Positions 6,493 to 14,112 of a stretch of 45,265 bases of DNA are shown here, in pieces (position 1 is the stretch's first letter; each line of letters starts with the position of its first letter). The notes under the pieces were generated by a model. That model was not told where the DNA came from. It made no database searches and worked only from the letters and a program-made list of their open reading frames with translations. This DNA is from a virus. The position numbers and the translations under genes were made by a program. Where the stretch lies: IMG/VR virus record IMGVR_UViG_3300009175_000029, positions 1-45,265 of that record; one strand, 5' to 3'.

Positions 6493-7158
6493 TCAGAACG
6501 GAATATCGTCGTCGGAGTTAGGGGCGGCAGCCGAAGCGAGCCCACCCGGAGCACTCAGAGCCGAAAGGCCCGCAGAGCTGCCGAGTCCGAAACCCGCGTT
6601 GCTCCCAGCGAGTCCATCGCCGACTGCATCAGCTTCCGGAAAGGTGGCATCGGTAGTGGTGTCCGCCCAAGCGAGCGCCTCGTCGCACATGGTGAGGAAG
6701 TCGCTCATCGAGCAACCGCAACCGCTCTGGAGGGTGGCGACAGCCGACATGACCTCCTGCCGCTGAATCTGCACCGGAGTGCGGAACTGGTCGGCATTTG
6801 AGCCGCCACCGCTGAAGCCTCCGCCGCTCCTGTTGCCGCCGCCGCCGCCCGGAGCGTAGGGCTCCTTCGTGGGCCACGTCTGCGCCTCGTCGTCGCGGGC
6901 CGGGATGGCCTCGTTGATGAACTTCATCATCGTACCGGCGTACTTCGTGGACTCGACCACATCGTAGGAAATCTTGATGCGTGCTCCGACCTGCATGACG
7001 GGGGAGCAGTTGGGCTGACCCTGCTTGGCGGTGTAGTTCCATGTGTACTGGGACGAGCAGGTCAGCTTGAGCTTGGTGGGGGGAGAACCGCCCTGAGTGA
7101 CTTCCACCTTCTCGACGGTGAGGACGGCGATTGCGTTCTTGACTGGCTGAAACTCCAT
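6493..7158 (-). CDS. ssb: single-stranded DNA-binding protein
   Basis: 221 residues from ATG 7158, with AAGGAG six bases upstream. N-terminal OB-fold-like beta-rich domain (residues 1-90), a Gly-rich linker (GGGGGNRSGGGFSGGGSN, about 103-122), a second helical segment with a CGC motif, and the diagnostic acidic tail SDDDIPF at the very C-terminus, which in bacterial SSBs recruits partner proteins. The length is greater than usual because of the extra helical segment between linker and tail. It is the first gene of the tightly linked replication block. Confidence 0.85.
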   Translation of the reverse strand: MEFQPVKNAIAVLTVEKVEVTQGGSPPTKLKLTCSSQYTWNYTAKQGQPNCSPVMQVGARIKISYDVVESTKYAGTMMKFINEAIPARDDEAQTWPTKEPYAPGGGGGNRSGGGFSGGGSNADQFRTPVQIQRQEVMSAVATLQSGCGCSMSDFLTMCDEALAWADTTTDATFPEADAVGDGLAGSNAGFGLGSSAGLSALSAPGGLASAAAPNSDDDIPF

Positions 7159-7261
7159 GGTCGCTCCTTCGCTCCGTTGTGAGCGGGGAGACCCTCCGGG
7201 CGACGGGCCTCCCCTGTGCTCCTACTTTCAGTCTACGCCGAACGAAAACGGAAAGCTAGTG
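7159..7261 (-). promoter_or_regulatory. leader of the SSB/replication operon with an inverted repeat
   Basis: 103 bases between the small membrane gene and ssb. A G/C-rich imperfect hairpin lies at about 7181-7214 (GGGGAG...CTCCCC). A TAGACT hexamer on the minus strand at about 7230 could be a weak -10 but has no convincing -35. It may be a terminator for the upstream genes or an attenuator for ssb; the sequence does not decide. Confidence 0.3.
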
Positions 7262-7447
7262 TCAGCTAGTCCCGACAGCCGAACGATAGGATACGCCCGT
7301 GAAGGTCAGGATAGCCGCACCGATGAGCTGGGCGTACTGCGAGTCGATGGGAACGACCTTGGCGATGAACAGCGCCGACAGGATGAAGCTGGCGACGATG
7401 CCGATGTAGGTTTTCTTGCCCTTGAGGCGAGCCCAGAGGGCGGCCAT
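7262..7447 (-). CDS. small membrane protein, possible holin
   Basis: 61 residues from ATG 7447 (TGATG overlap with the upstream stop). N-terminus MAALWARLKGKKTYIG, then two hydrophobic stretches (IVASFILSALFIAKVV and LIGAAILTFTGV) with a short polar turn, then a basic end. A basic 'KLKGKKTYI' start followed by two helices is common in small phage holins, and the endolysin lies upstream in the same direction. A holin would set the timing of lysis by making membrane lesions; assignment is tentative. Confidence 0.45.
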   Translation of the reverse strand: MAALWARLKGKKTYIGIVASFILSALFIAKVVPIDSQYAQLIGAAILTFTGVSYRSAVGTS

Positions 7448-8013
7448 CAGTGACCGTACCCGAGGACGATGCACTCGTCGCCGACGAGCACGACGTTCTT
7501 GCCATCGCTGCACACGGTGACGATGGTGTGGCAGGCATAGTCGCTGGTGTCACTCTGCTTGGTGCCCTCGTACTGGTTTTCCTTCTTCTTGCCCCCGAGG
7601 GTGACAGTCTCGTTGACCTTCTCCAGACGCACGCGCCTCGAGCCACACAGGTGACACTTGTCTGCGCCGATGGTCATAGGTTTCTCCTCTTCCTTTTGGT
7701 CGTGGTTGATGGTGGTCATTTTGGCCACAGCTAAGTCCATGAGGCTGTCGGCATACATCTGGCCCGCTACGTAGGGCTGCTTCTTCGCCATCTCCATGGC
7801 GAGCTTGTGGTCCCTCGCCATGTCCGCTTGAAGCTGCTTCATGAGGCGCATGTTCTCCACGGCGAGGTCGTTCTGGTAGGCGCAACCCTTCCCCGCCTTG
7901 TAGGTGTCCGTGGTGTTGGTAGCGGCGTAGTGCATCGGGGCGGGGCAAGCGGTGGAGGAACTGTCCCAGCGGTTGTAGGTGAAGGGTCCCCAGTAGTTTT
8001 GAGTTGAGCCCAT
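7447..8013 (-). CDS. hypothetical protein with C-terminal zinc motif
   Basis: 188 residues from ATG 8013, directly after the upstream stop. The N-terminal half is Tyr/Asn-rich, then a helix (LMKQLQADMARDHKLAMEMA). The C-terminal half starts at Met113 (base 7677) and holds CHLCG plus later single Cys residues. A very good internal ribosome site (GAGGAG, seven bases) precedes Met113, so a 76-residue separate product is possible. Function unknown. Confidence 0.6.
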   Translation of the reverse strand: MGSTQNYWGPFTYNRWDSSSTACPAPMHYAATNTTDTYKAGKGCAYQNDLAVENMRLMKQLQADMARDHKLAMEMAKKQPYVAGQMYADSLMDLAVAKMTTINHDQKEEEKPMTIGADKCHLCGSRRVRLEKVNETVTLGGKKKENQYEGTKQSDTSDYACHTIVTVCSDGKNVVLVGDECIVLGYGH

Positions 8014-8277
8014 CTAGTCCTCGTCGTGCTGGAAGGAGTGGATGTAGTTCATGATGGCGAGGTTGAGGAAGCCGACCATCTCGGTGTTCGTCATGTCGGT
8101 GGTGAGCATGAGCATCTCACCCTCGGCGTTGGCCGTGATGAGGACGCAGTCCTCGACCATGTGGTCGTCGATGAGGCCCGCGAGAGCATCGCCCACGTCC
8201 GCCGGGCTGACCTTGCGCGTATCGAGCTGCCCGTCGTCGTAGTCGGGGGTGTTCTCGTCGGTGATGATGAGGCGCAT
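8014..8277 (-). CDS. hypothetical acidic protein, 87 aa
   Basis: ATG 8277 overlaps the upstream TGA (TGATG), with AGGAG four bases further up. The frame is open upstream, but those residues shadow the previous gene. Sequence MRLIITDENTPDYDDG..., with GDALAGLIDD, VEDCVLITANAEGEMLML and a C-terminal MNYIHSFQHDED: strongly acidic alpha/beta protein. No family recognised. Confidence 0.6.
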   Translation of the reverse strand: MRLIITDENTPDYDDGQLDTRKVSPADVGDALAGLIDDHMVEDCVLITANAEGEMLMLTTDMTNTEMVGFLNLAIMNYIHSFQHDED

Positions 8278-8417
8278 CAGGCTCCTGTCCGCTCGTAGTA
8301 GTGTTCCGTGCAGCCCAGCCAAGAGAGGGTCTGCTTGCCGTATGCCTTGCACTTGCCTTGCGGTGCGGTGGTGGGGTCGAAGTTGGTACAGTGGCGACAC
8401 TCACAGAGGTGGGTCAA
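8277..8417 (-). CDS. small zinc-binding protein, 46 aa
   Basis: Start TTG 8417 overlaps the TGA of the phosphoesterase gene and has AAGGA six bases upstream; upstream in-frame residues are a shadow. Product LTHLCECRHCTNFDP...GKCKAYG...GCTEHYYERTGA: CxCxxC followed by C and C, the pattern of rubredoxin-like or CxxC zinc modules seen in many phage microproteins. Function unknown. Confidence 0.55.
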   Translation of the reverse strand: MTHLCECRHCTNFDPTTAPQGKCKAYGKQTLSWLGCTEHYYERTGA

Positions 8418-9241
8418 ATGCGTCCTTCCGCGTAGACTCGATTCCTGACAGGGGTGAGAACAAGGCGGGGATTGAGCAGGACCGTGGGGCTGTAGTCCTT
8501 CTCCTCGCCGTAGCACTGACGGCCAGCGGCGTAGGTCTGGAGGTACGAGGAGCTGTGACAAATCCACGCGACGTTGTCTACGAGGTCCTCCCCGCTCTTG
8601 CGTCTCGAGAGGCTGGCGATGGGCTGTAGAAACGTGCGGTGGGAGTGCCCCCGGACGAGCAGGTCCACGTCCTTGAAGTGCTGGAGCTTCTTCTGCATGG
8701 CGGCGACGCCCGCCCCGTCACTCTGCGGAACCTGCCCACCGTGAGAGCTGTTGACCACGAACTCAGCGACGTGTTTGTTGCCGTCCTTGAAGCGGAGAGT
8801 TGTCGTACACATGCCCTCCGAGTATCGGTCCACGTCACCCAGTTCACGGCAGATGTTCCCGCCGATGGTGGTGTTGCACTTGTCATCGAGGTACTCCTCG
8901 TGATTGCCACGATGCATGACCAGCACCTTGGGCCAGAAGTCACGCACGTACTGCACGCCGTCGCGCACGACCTCGTCGGCCATCTTGTCTACCTTGGCGG
9001 GGTCGATGAGCGAGTAGTCGATGGCGGCGGAGTCCCAGCGCCTTGTGTCCGAGGGGACGATGCAGTCATGCAGGTCGCCCATCATGATGACGAGGGCGTT
9101 GGGGTCGCTCTGGAGCGTGTGGCTCACCTTGCGCTGGCGGCGCAGGTCAGAGTTGACGTTGATGCGGTGCTGGTCCCCGATGGGCCAGAGCGTGAAGGTC
9201 TCGCCGGGCGTGTAGTCGATGTCATAGTTGAGGAACTTCAT
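8414..9241 (-). CDS. calcineurin-like metallophosphoesterase
   Basis: 275 residues with the full two-metal signature in order: GDQH (22-25), GDLHD (55-59), GNHEE (112-116), a His in SSHGG (165-169) and GHSH (198-201). These place two metal ions for phosphoester hydrolysis. The divergent first motif (GDQH rather than GDxHG) and the extra Cys residues around 122-145 are noteworthy. Substrate unknown: nucleotides, 2',3'-cyclic ends or DNA ends are all possible in this family. Located between the endolysin and the replication genes. Confidence 0.9.
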   Translation of the reverse strand: MKFLNYDIDYTPGETFTLWPIGDQHRINVNSDLRRQRKVSHTLQSDPNALVIMMGDLHDCIVPSDTRRWDSAAIDYSLIDPAKVDKMADEVVRDGVQYVRDFWPKVLVMHRGNHEEYLDDKCNTTIGGNICRELGDVDRYSEGMCTTTLRFKDGNKHVAEFVVNSSHGGQVPQSDGAGVAAMQKKLQHFKDVDLLVRGHSHRTFLQPIASLSRRKSGEDLVDNVAWICHSSSYLQTYAAGRQCYGEEKDYSPTVLLNPRLVLTPVRNRVYAEGRI

Positions 9242-9426
9242 GAACTCTGCGTCCTTCCGGGTATCAGGCGGTCCGCGCGAGCGATGATGCAGGCCGGTAT
9301 CTGGTGTTCGGCGAAGAACTTTGCCTCGAAGGGACAGGGCTCACCGTTCTCGTCCTTGTACTTCTGCAAGGCGTTGACCACCTGCCAGCACTTCCAACTG
9401 TTGCCGCAGTGATGCAGGCAGTGCAT
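9238..9426 (-). CDS. small Cys-rich protein, 62 aa
   Basis: ATG 9426 lies five bases after the endolysin stop; its TGA overlaps the phosphoesterase ATG (ATGA). Sequence MHCLHHCGNSWKCWQVVNALQ..., then GEPCPFEAKFF and PACIIARADRL. The CxxHHC...C...C arrangement suggests metal binding. No family recognised. Confidence 0.55.
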   Translation of the reverse strand: MHCLHHCGNSWKCWQVVNALQKYKDENGEPCPFEAKFFAEHQIPACIIARADRLIPGRTQSS

Positions 9427-9431
9427 GAGGC

Positions 9432-10082
9432 TCAGGCGAGCCTGCCTACGACGGTGACCTCGTAGAAGTTCCTGACGGTGCAGCAGACCTGTCCACCATT
9501 CGAGGAAGCACCGTGCTCGCTGGTGTTGCCGCCGATGCAGTGGAGCTGGTGCGCGGTATGGTCCACGGAGATGACCAGCTCGATGTGCTCGGAGCCCCAG
9601 AGGGTGACCACGTCACCGGGCAGGGCTGAGGCGGGCTCGACACGCCGCCAGCCGTAGCGACCGGCGCGGATGTTCTCGGTCCAGACGGGAACCGAGGCAG
9701 CGCCGGGGAACACCTTGAACTTCTTCCCCATCTGCTTGAAGACGGTGTAGAACAGCCACGTCACGAAGGAGGCGCACCACGCCTGACCGAACATGCGGGT
9801 GATGGATTCGTAGATGTGGACGCGGGGACCGTCGTTGCTCCCGGCGGGCATCTCCTTGGTGCCGACCTGATGCTGCGCGAGCAGCACCACGTCCTGCCTG
9901 ATGGTGCGCGGGAAGAGTTTGTCACGACAGGCGAGCTTGTCGGTGTGGCCGCAGATGGCGTAGGAGAGGCGCTGGGCAGCCTTGCCCCAGACCGGGACCA
10001 TCGTCATGTCGTCGTGCTGGGAGAGGTTGTGAGAACGAGCCCACTTGCGCATGGCGTACTTGAGCCGGAGGATGTTTACCAC
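9432..10082 (-). CDS. CHAP-domain endolysin
   Basis: 216 residues from GTG 10082 (AAGGA eight bases upstream). The C-terminal ~150 residues form a CHAP amidase/endopeptidase: Cys103 in QAWCASFVTWL, His166 in WGSEHIELV, and Asn186 in CIGGNTS, with ALPGDVVTLW between them as usual. It would cut peptidoglycan peptide or amide bonds at lysis. The N-terminal ~60 residues are basic and may help binding; there is no signal peptide, so holin-dependent release is expected. It has its own extended -10 promoter at 10125-10133 and lies beside two candidate membrane lysis partners (7262 and 10260). Confidence 0.8.
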   Translation of the reverse strand: MVNILRLKYAMRKWARSHNLSQHDDMTMVPVWGKAAQRLSYAICGHTDKLACRDKLFPRTIRQDVVLLAQHQVGTKEMPAGSNDGPRVHIYESITRMFGQAWCASFVTWLFYTVFKQMGKKFKVFPGAASVPVWTENIRAGRYGWRRVEPASALPGDVVTLWGSEHIELVISVDHTAHQLHCIGGNTSEHGASSNGGQVCCTVRNFYEVTVVGRLA

Positions 10083-10124
10083 GTTACCGTCCTTAGGTCA
10101 GTGTGAATAGGACCCTCTAAGTTC

Positions 10125-10152
10125 AGTATATCACGTTGGTAAACGTAAACAA
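10125..10152 (-). promoter_or_regulatory. extended -10 promoter before the endolysin gene
   Basis: On the minus strand TGATATACT (10133-10125) is an extended -10. TTGTTT (10152-10147) lies 16 bases upstream as a -35. A transcript would start near 10118 and carry the AAGGA site of the endolysin. The same TGnTATACT element recurs before five other units. Confidence 0.55.
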
Positions 10153-10182
10153 GAGGGATGTGGTTAGAGGGAAGGCTCCATA

Positions 10183-10257
10183 AAAGCTCTTGCCCTTAGA
10201 GACCTTTCTCTTATCTATTACCGGAGTAAATAAGAGTTCTCTAAGAGCAAGAGCTTT
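10183..10257 (-). terminator. long hairpin at the end of the structural operon
   Basis: Arms 10183-10202 and 10238-10257 pair in 19 of 20 positions (outer AAAGCTCTTGC / GCAAGAGCTTT). A further inner stem, CTCTTAT (10208-10214) with ATAAGAG (10230-10236), closes a 15-base loop. On the minus strand the stem ends in TTTT, so it can terminate the 34-10 kb operon before the endolysin promoter. It is longer than most phage terminators and might also be an RNase processing site. Confidence 0.65.
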
Positions 10258-10259
10258 AG

Positions 10260-10631
10260 CTAATGGAGGTAGACGTGAAGCTGGAAGAGACCGAGGACAC
10301 TCACGAGGATGCCGACTGCCGCTGCCGCGATGCCGATGAGGATGCTCGTGTTGCGAAGGCTGCGGCTTCGCATCTTGCGTCCGATGGACTCCTCGTCGAC
10401 GTGGGTCTTGATGCTCTCGAACTCCCCGTCAACGTCCTCGCGGCAGGAGGCAATCTTCGAGTCCATGACGCTCGGGACCCTGTCCAGCTTCGCCTCCATG
10501 CGGGCCTGCCACTCACCCTCGTCACGGACGTGCTGGTCAAAGGCACCCACGAGCTGCATCATGGCGTCACGCAGGGACTCCGCCTCTTTCGCGCTTCCGA
10601 CGCCGAGGATGAGGGCCTCCTCACGAGTCAT
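10260..10631 (-). CDS. coiled-coil protein with C-terminal membrane helix (lysis-accessory candidate)
   Basis: 123 residues from ATG 10631, overlapping the 883-residue gene by four bases. Charged helical region (EAESLRDAMMQLV..., QARMEAKLDRVPSVMD, residues ~10-90), a basic patch (RKMRSRSLRN), then one membrane helix (SILIGIAAAAVGILVSVLGL). This coiled-coil-plus-tail-anchor design resembles XhlA-type holin accessories or spanin-like proteins. It is the last gene of the structural operon and stands just before the endolysin. Role by context only. Confidence 0.5.
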   Translation of the reverse strand: MTREEALILGVGSAKEAESLRDAMMQLVGAFDQHVRDEGEWQARMEAKLDRVPSVMDSKIASCREDVDGEFESIKTHVDEESIGRKMRSRSLRNTSILIGIAAAAVGILVSVLGLFQLHVYLH

Positions 10632-13279
10632 ACCGGCACCTCCCTCACGGCTATCTGCACGATGCCGCTGAGTCCTTCGCTGACTGAGGCAGCCGCCTCG
10701 GTGAACTGAAGGTCGTGTATCGAGCCCACGTAGGTGTGCAGTCGGTCCGCATACAGGGCTTGTTCGTCAGCGCAGGCCCAGACGAAGCGCAGTGCTGTCT
10801 CCGGGTCCTCGCCCCACGAGTTGCCCCCGGCGCCCGTGGCGCAGTCAAGCCAGTAGGTGTTCACCTTGGCGCGCACGAAGTCCCAGTAGGTAGTGATGGC
10901 GGTGACGCGAGGTGAGAAGGTCTGCGTCGCGTCCGAGGTCATGCGGAGGCGCGTCTGCATGTTGCTTCCGGTGACGTTCATCTCCACGAGGGTGTGCGTC
11001 CCGTCACTCGCCAGTACAGCGGTCCCGCTTCCGGGGTTGCCGTCGAGCCACCAATCACAGGTGACAGAGGAACCCATCGGGAGCGCGTCGTGGCTGATGA
11101 TGACGTGCCGGAAGTCCTTCGGCATCGAGCCGGTGTGGAACATCGTCGGACTGCTGACCAGCTCGCCGTAGGCGGCGAACCCCGCCACCGTGTGCGCGTA
11201 GCCCTGTCCGGCGGTGCAGGAGTAGGGGCACATGACGCTGCCTCGTGAGTAGGCGATGCCCGCGTGGTTGAGGACCTCAATCTCCTCCCCGGCCCCCGTG
11301 GAGCTGGTCGAGTTGAGGCTGAGGTTGTCGAGGATGAACCCCGTAGCGAAGGAGAGCTGAAGCTGGTTCGTGGCGCTGGTCGCGTGCAGGGAGTTGGTGG
11401 AGATTTGCGTGGCGGGGTCGCCGTTGAGGCTGACGATGGCCTGCGTCGCCTGCATGGTCAGGCGCACCGTGCCCCCGCAGCCGGGGTTCAGGAGATGGGT
11501 GGAGTTATCGCAGACGTAGCGCCCCGACGCCACCTCCCTCGTCAGGTTCATCCCGGAGACTAGCTGATTCGCGTAGGGCGCAGAGTCGTCGGTCCACGCA
11601 TAAAGTCCATCCGCAACCGCCGTGGTCACCCAGTAGGGGCCAATGTTGGTGGGGTAGGTTTGCTCGTATCTGCGCTCCGTGTGAATCGCGTAGGTAGGCA
11701 CGTAGCGATGCAGCTCGATGTAGGGACCGTAGTAGTACAGGTCGGATGGCGGAACGTCCCAGATGGTGATGTAGCCCTCCTGAGCCCCGTCCCTCAGACT
11801 GACATCGCACTTCCCGGTGCCGAGCAAATCGGTGGGCATCTTCAGCTCCAGCGTGGAGCCCGAAGCGTTACTGAGCTGTGGGTCGACGCCGCCCGTGGTC
11901 GGGGTGGTTGCCGTCCACACCTGAGCGGCACCCGTGAGCTGCGCGTACCAGTTCGCGCCAGTGTGCTCCGTGAAGGTCCACGACGCCTCGGTATCGGGGG
12001 TCACGGTCCATGCGTTGGGGTGAAACTTGGGGTGCGGCCCGCTGGTCAGCGAGGAGCAGTCCCACGAGATGAGCGAGCCCGCGTTCCAGTTGACCTGCGT
12101 GTTGCCGAGCATCGAGCCATCGAGGTCGAAGCAGTGGCTCAGCCCTGCCCCATCGAGGTCCCAGCGATAGACGGCGCGGTTGCAGCAGACGTAGAGGTCC
12201 TTGACCCCCGCTGCCAGCGCGAAGATGCGGTTGTCGTTCTGCACGCTGCTGGGGTCGGAAGTCTCCTCAGGCTTGCAGCCGAGCTGGAACAGGGGCGCGC
12301 TGGACGGCGTGTTGGTGGCGTTCACGTAGACGCAGCCCTGACCGACGCCCGCCGTGGAGCTCTCGAAGTAGCCGCCCACGTAGACCATCGAAAGGTAGCC
12401 CACGGAACAGGTGGCGACAAAGCTGTTCGGGTACTCGGCGAACTGCGTGGCGTAGGCGTTCTGTCCTACGTCCTTGGTGAGCTGGTAGGCGTAGCTCTTG
12501 CCGCCCTGCGTCATCACCCAGTAGACGCCGTTCCCGGCGGTCTGAAGGTCAACGTTGGTGGTCGTGACGCCAGTCATGAATGCAGGGGTGACCTGCGTGT
12601 AGGCTCCGGCGTTGTCGAAGATTCCCGCGCCCGAGTTGGTCGAGCCGTAAAGGTAGCCGCCGTTGTAGGCGATTGAGCAGATGCCCACGGCACTGCTCCA
12701 CTTGGTGACCACGCCCGCAGCCGTGATTCTCCAGACGCCCGGCACCGTGCCTCCGGGGATGCAGACGTAGACGTTAGCTCCCTCGGATGCGAAGTCTCCG
12801 ATGACGCCATTCGGACTGCCGGTGAGCGCATAGGTGCTCCATGTAGCCCCGTTGTCTGGCGTGCTCTTGACGCCACCTGCCGTATAGCCCAGCCAGAGCT
12901 TCTCCAGAGCGGCGAACACCGGCCCCGTGACCCCCGTGGAGGGCACATGGGCGACCGGGGACGAGAGGGTCAGCTCCCCCGCCTTGCGGGTGTTCATGCT
13001 CACCGAGGAGAGGAAGCGGTTGGCGGTCGAGTTGGGCGAGTCCAGCGTGCTTTGCAGCGACCCGCCGGTCCAGTCGAGTTGGGCCAATGCCTTGTCCGAG
13101 GTTGCGTCGCGCATGTCGTACTGCCCCCCGGCCTGAGCCGGTGACGTGTCGAGGCGCTCCGAGTAGCGGAAGTCGGGGACGCTCTTGGTGTGCTGCGTGG
13201 CGGTCTGCGGGGTCTGAAGCGCGAAGTAGGAATGCGACTCCCCGGAGGTGCTCGTGATAGTCAGGTCGGGGAGCGTCAT
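10628..13279 (-). CDS. large tail protein, possible nozzle/receptor protein (883 aa)
   Basis: Start ATG 13279 overlaps the TGA of the adaptor-like gene (ATGA). All-beta look: residues ~60-400 have repeating Gly/Asp-rich blades (WLGYTAGGVKSTPDNGATW, AYNGGYLYGSTNSGAGIFD, LYVCCNRAVYRWDLDG) suggestive of a beta-propeller. The rest contains jelly-roll-like stretches and a pair of Cys in MCPYSCTAG. The C-terminal ~100 residues (RFVWACADEQALYADRL...DLQFTEAAASVS) look like a baseplate or interface part. Position after the adaptor-like gene and before lysis genes suits a tail nozzle or tip protein. The family is not recognised with certainty. Confidence 0.6.
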   Translation of the reverse strand: MTLPDLTITSTSGESHSYFALQTPQTATQHTKSVPDFRYSERLDTSPAQAGGQYDMRDATSDKALAQLDWTGGSLQSTLDSPNSTANRFLSSVSMNTRKAGELTLSSPVAHVPSTGVTGPVFAALEKLWLGYTAGGVKSTPDNGATWSTYALTGSPNGVIGDFASEGANVYVCIPGGTVPGVWRITAAGVVTKWSSAVGICSIAYNGGYLYGSTNSGAGIFDNAGAYTQVTPAFMTGVTTTNVDLQTAGNGVYWVMTQGGKSYAYQLTKDVGQNAYATQFAEYPNSFVATCSVGYLSMVYVGGYFESSTAGVGQGCVYVNATNTPSSAPLFQLGCKPEETSDPSSVQNDNRIFALAAGVKDLYVCCNRAVYRWDLDGAGLSHCFDLDGSMLGNTQVNWNAGSLISWDCSSLTSGPHPKFHPNAWTVTPDTEASWTFTEHTGANWYAQLTGAAQVWTATTPTTGGVDPQLSNASGSTLELKMPTDLLGTGKCDVSLRDGAQEGYITIWDVPPSDLYYYGPYIELHRYVPTYAIHTERRYEQTYPTNIGPYWVTTAVADGLYAWTDDSAPYANQLVSGMNLTREVASGRYVCDNSTHLLNPGCGGTVRLTMQATQAIVSLNGDPATQISTNSLHATSATNQLQLSFATGFILDNLSLNSTSSTGAGEEIEVLNHAGIAYSRGSVMCPYSCTAGQGYAHTVAGFAAYGELVSSPTMFHTGSMPKDFRHVIISHDALPMGSSVTCDWWLDGNPGSGTAVLASDGTHTLVEMNVTGSNMQTRLRMTSDATQTFSPRVTAITTYWDFVRAKVNTYWLDCATGAGGNSWGEDPETALRFVWACADEQALYADRLHTYVGSIHDLQFTEAAASVSEGLSGIVQIAVREVPV

Positions 13280-14112
13280 CGGCTCATCCACGGCGGCATC
13301 TTGGTGGCCGCAAGCTGGAACTGGAAGCGGCTCATCCACGCCTGAATCGCATCGTTTATCTGGCGCGGCGAGAGGGTGCCGACGCCGATGGTGTTGACGG
13401 CGATGTCGGAGCGCACGCGGGGAGCAATCTTCTGCGTCAGCAGGTAGTAGCAGGCGTAGGAGATGATGCAGTCTTGAGCCCGCTCGGGGATGCCTGACTT
13501 GGTGAGCAGGTCATCACCGTCGGCGAGTAGCGGAGCGGGACGGTTTATGCAGCGAACACGCATACCCCCTCCCGAGGAGGGAGCCGCGTAGAAGCGCAGC
13601 GTCAGCACCGGACCACTCCAATACCAGTCGTACTTGCTGCGCGCCTGTCGCGTGTACTTGGTGTCGCTGTCGCCCTTGTTGTCGACCGCAACGATGAACT
13701 CTGCTCCGGCAGCCAGCGGGAACTCTGTCGTGCTGCCATCACCGACGACGCTGGTCGAGTCCACGGTGTGCGAGTAGAAGGAAGGGAAGAGGTTGTTGAG
13801 CCCGGCGTTGATGGCCTGTAGCACGAGCGTGTTGGACCAGTAGGCGTACTGGAAAGAGATATTCACGACCACCCCGAGAGCAGGCGCGACGTTCAGCGTG
13901 AGGACGCCCTGATAGCTGTCGACGGTGAAGGCTGCTGTGCTGACATCGTCCAGAGTCACGACGACGCTGCCCTCGATGACGTGGTAGCCGTTTGGGGCGA
14001 TGCGGAACTGTGTCGAGGTGCCGTCACCGGCGGTGGACGCGAAGCCGTTGGTGGAGTAGTTCTCCAGCTCGGCGTTGACGAGCGAGACCAAGTTCAATCT
14101 GGTCACTGACAT
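13276..14112 (-). CDS. head-tail adaptor-like structural protein
   Basis: 278 residues from ATG 14112 (AGGGGGT eight bases upstream; nine-base overlap with the previous gene). An N-terminal helix (LNLVSLVNAELENYSTNGF) is followed by two beta segments built on the 'GDGTSTQFRI' motif, repeated as GDGSTTEFPL (~residue 125), each with a following V-x-V-D strand. The C-terminal helices (AQDCIISYACYYLL, RQINDAIQAWMSRFQFQ) resemble connector proteins. Paired with the following large beta protein it could correspond to the adaptor/nozzle pair of podoviruses; this is inference from order and size. Confidence 0.5.
   Translation of the reverse strand: MSVTRLNLVSLVNAELENYSTNGFASTAGDGTSTQFRIAPNGYHVIEGSVVVTLDDVSTAAFTVDSYQGVLTLNVAPALGVVVNISFQYAYWSNTLVLQAINAGLNNLFPSFYSHTVDSTSVVGDGSTTEFPLAAGAEFIVAVDNKGDSDTKYTRQARSKYDWYWSGPVLTLRFYAAPSSGGGMRVRCINRPAPLLADGDDLLTKSGIPERAQDCIISYACYYLLTQKIAPRVRSDIAVNTIGVGTLSPRQINDAIQAWMSRFQFQLAATKMPPWMSR

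Noticed and set aside
11660-12676. 338-codon plus-strand frame opposite the large tail gene
   Set aside because: Shadow of the minus-strand gene: no ribosome site, and the composition (Val/Gly/Arg) is what the antisense of such GC-rich sequence gives.
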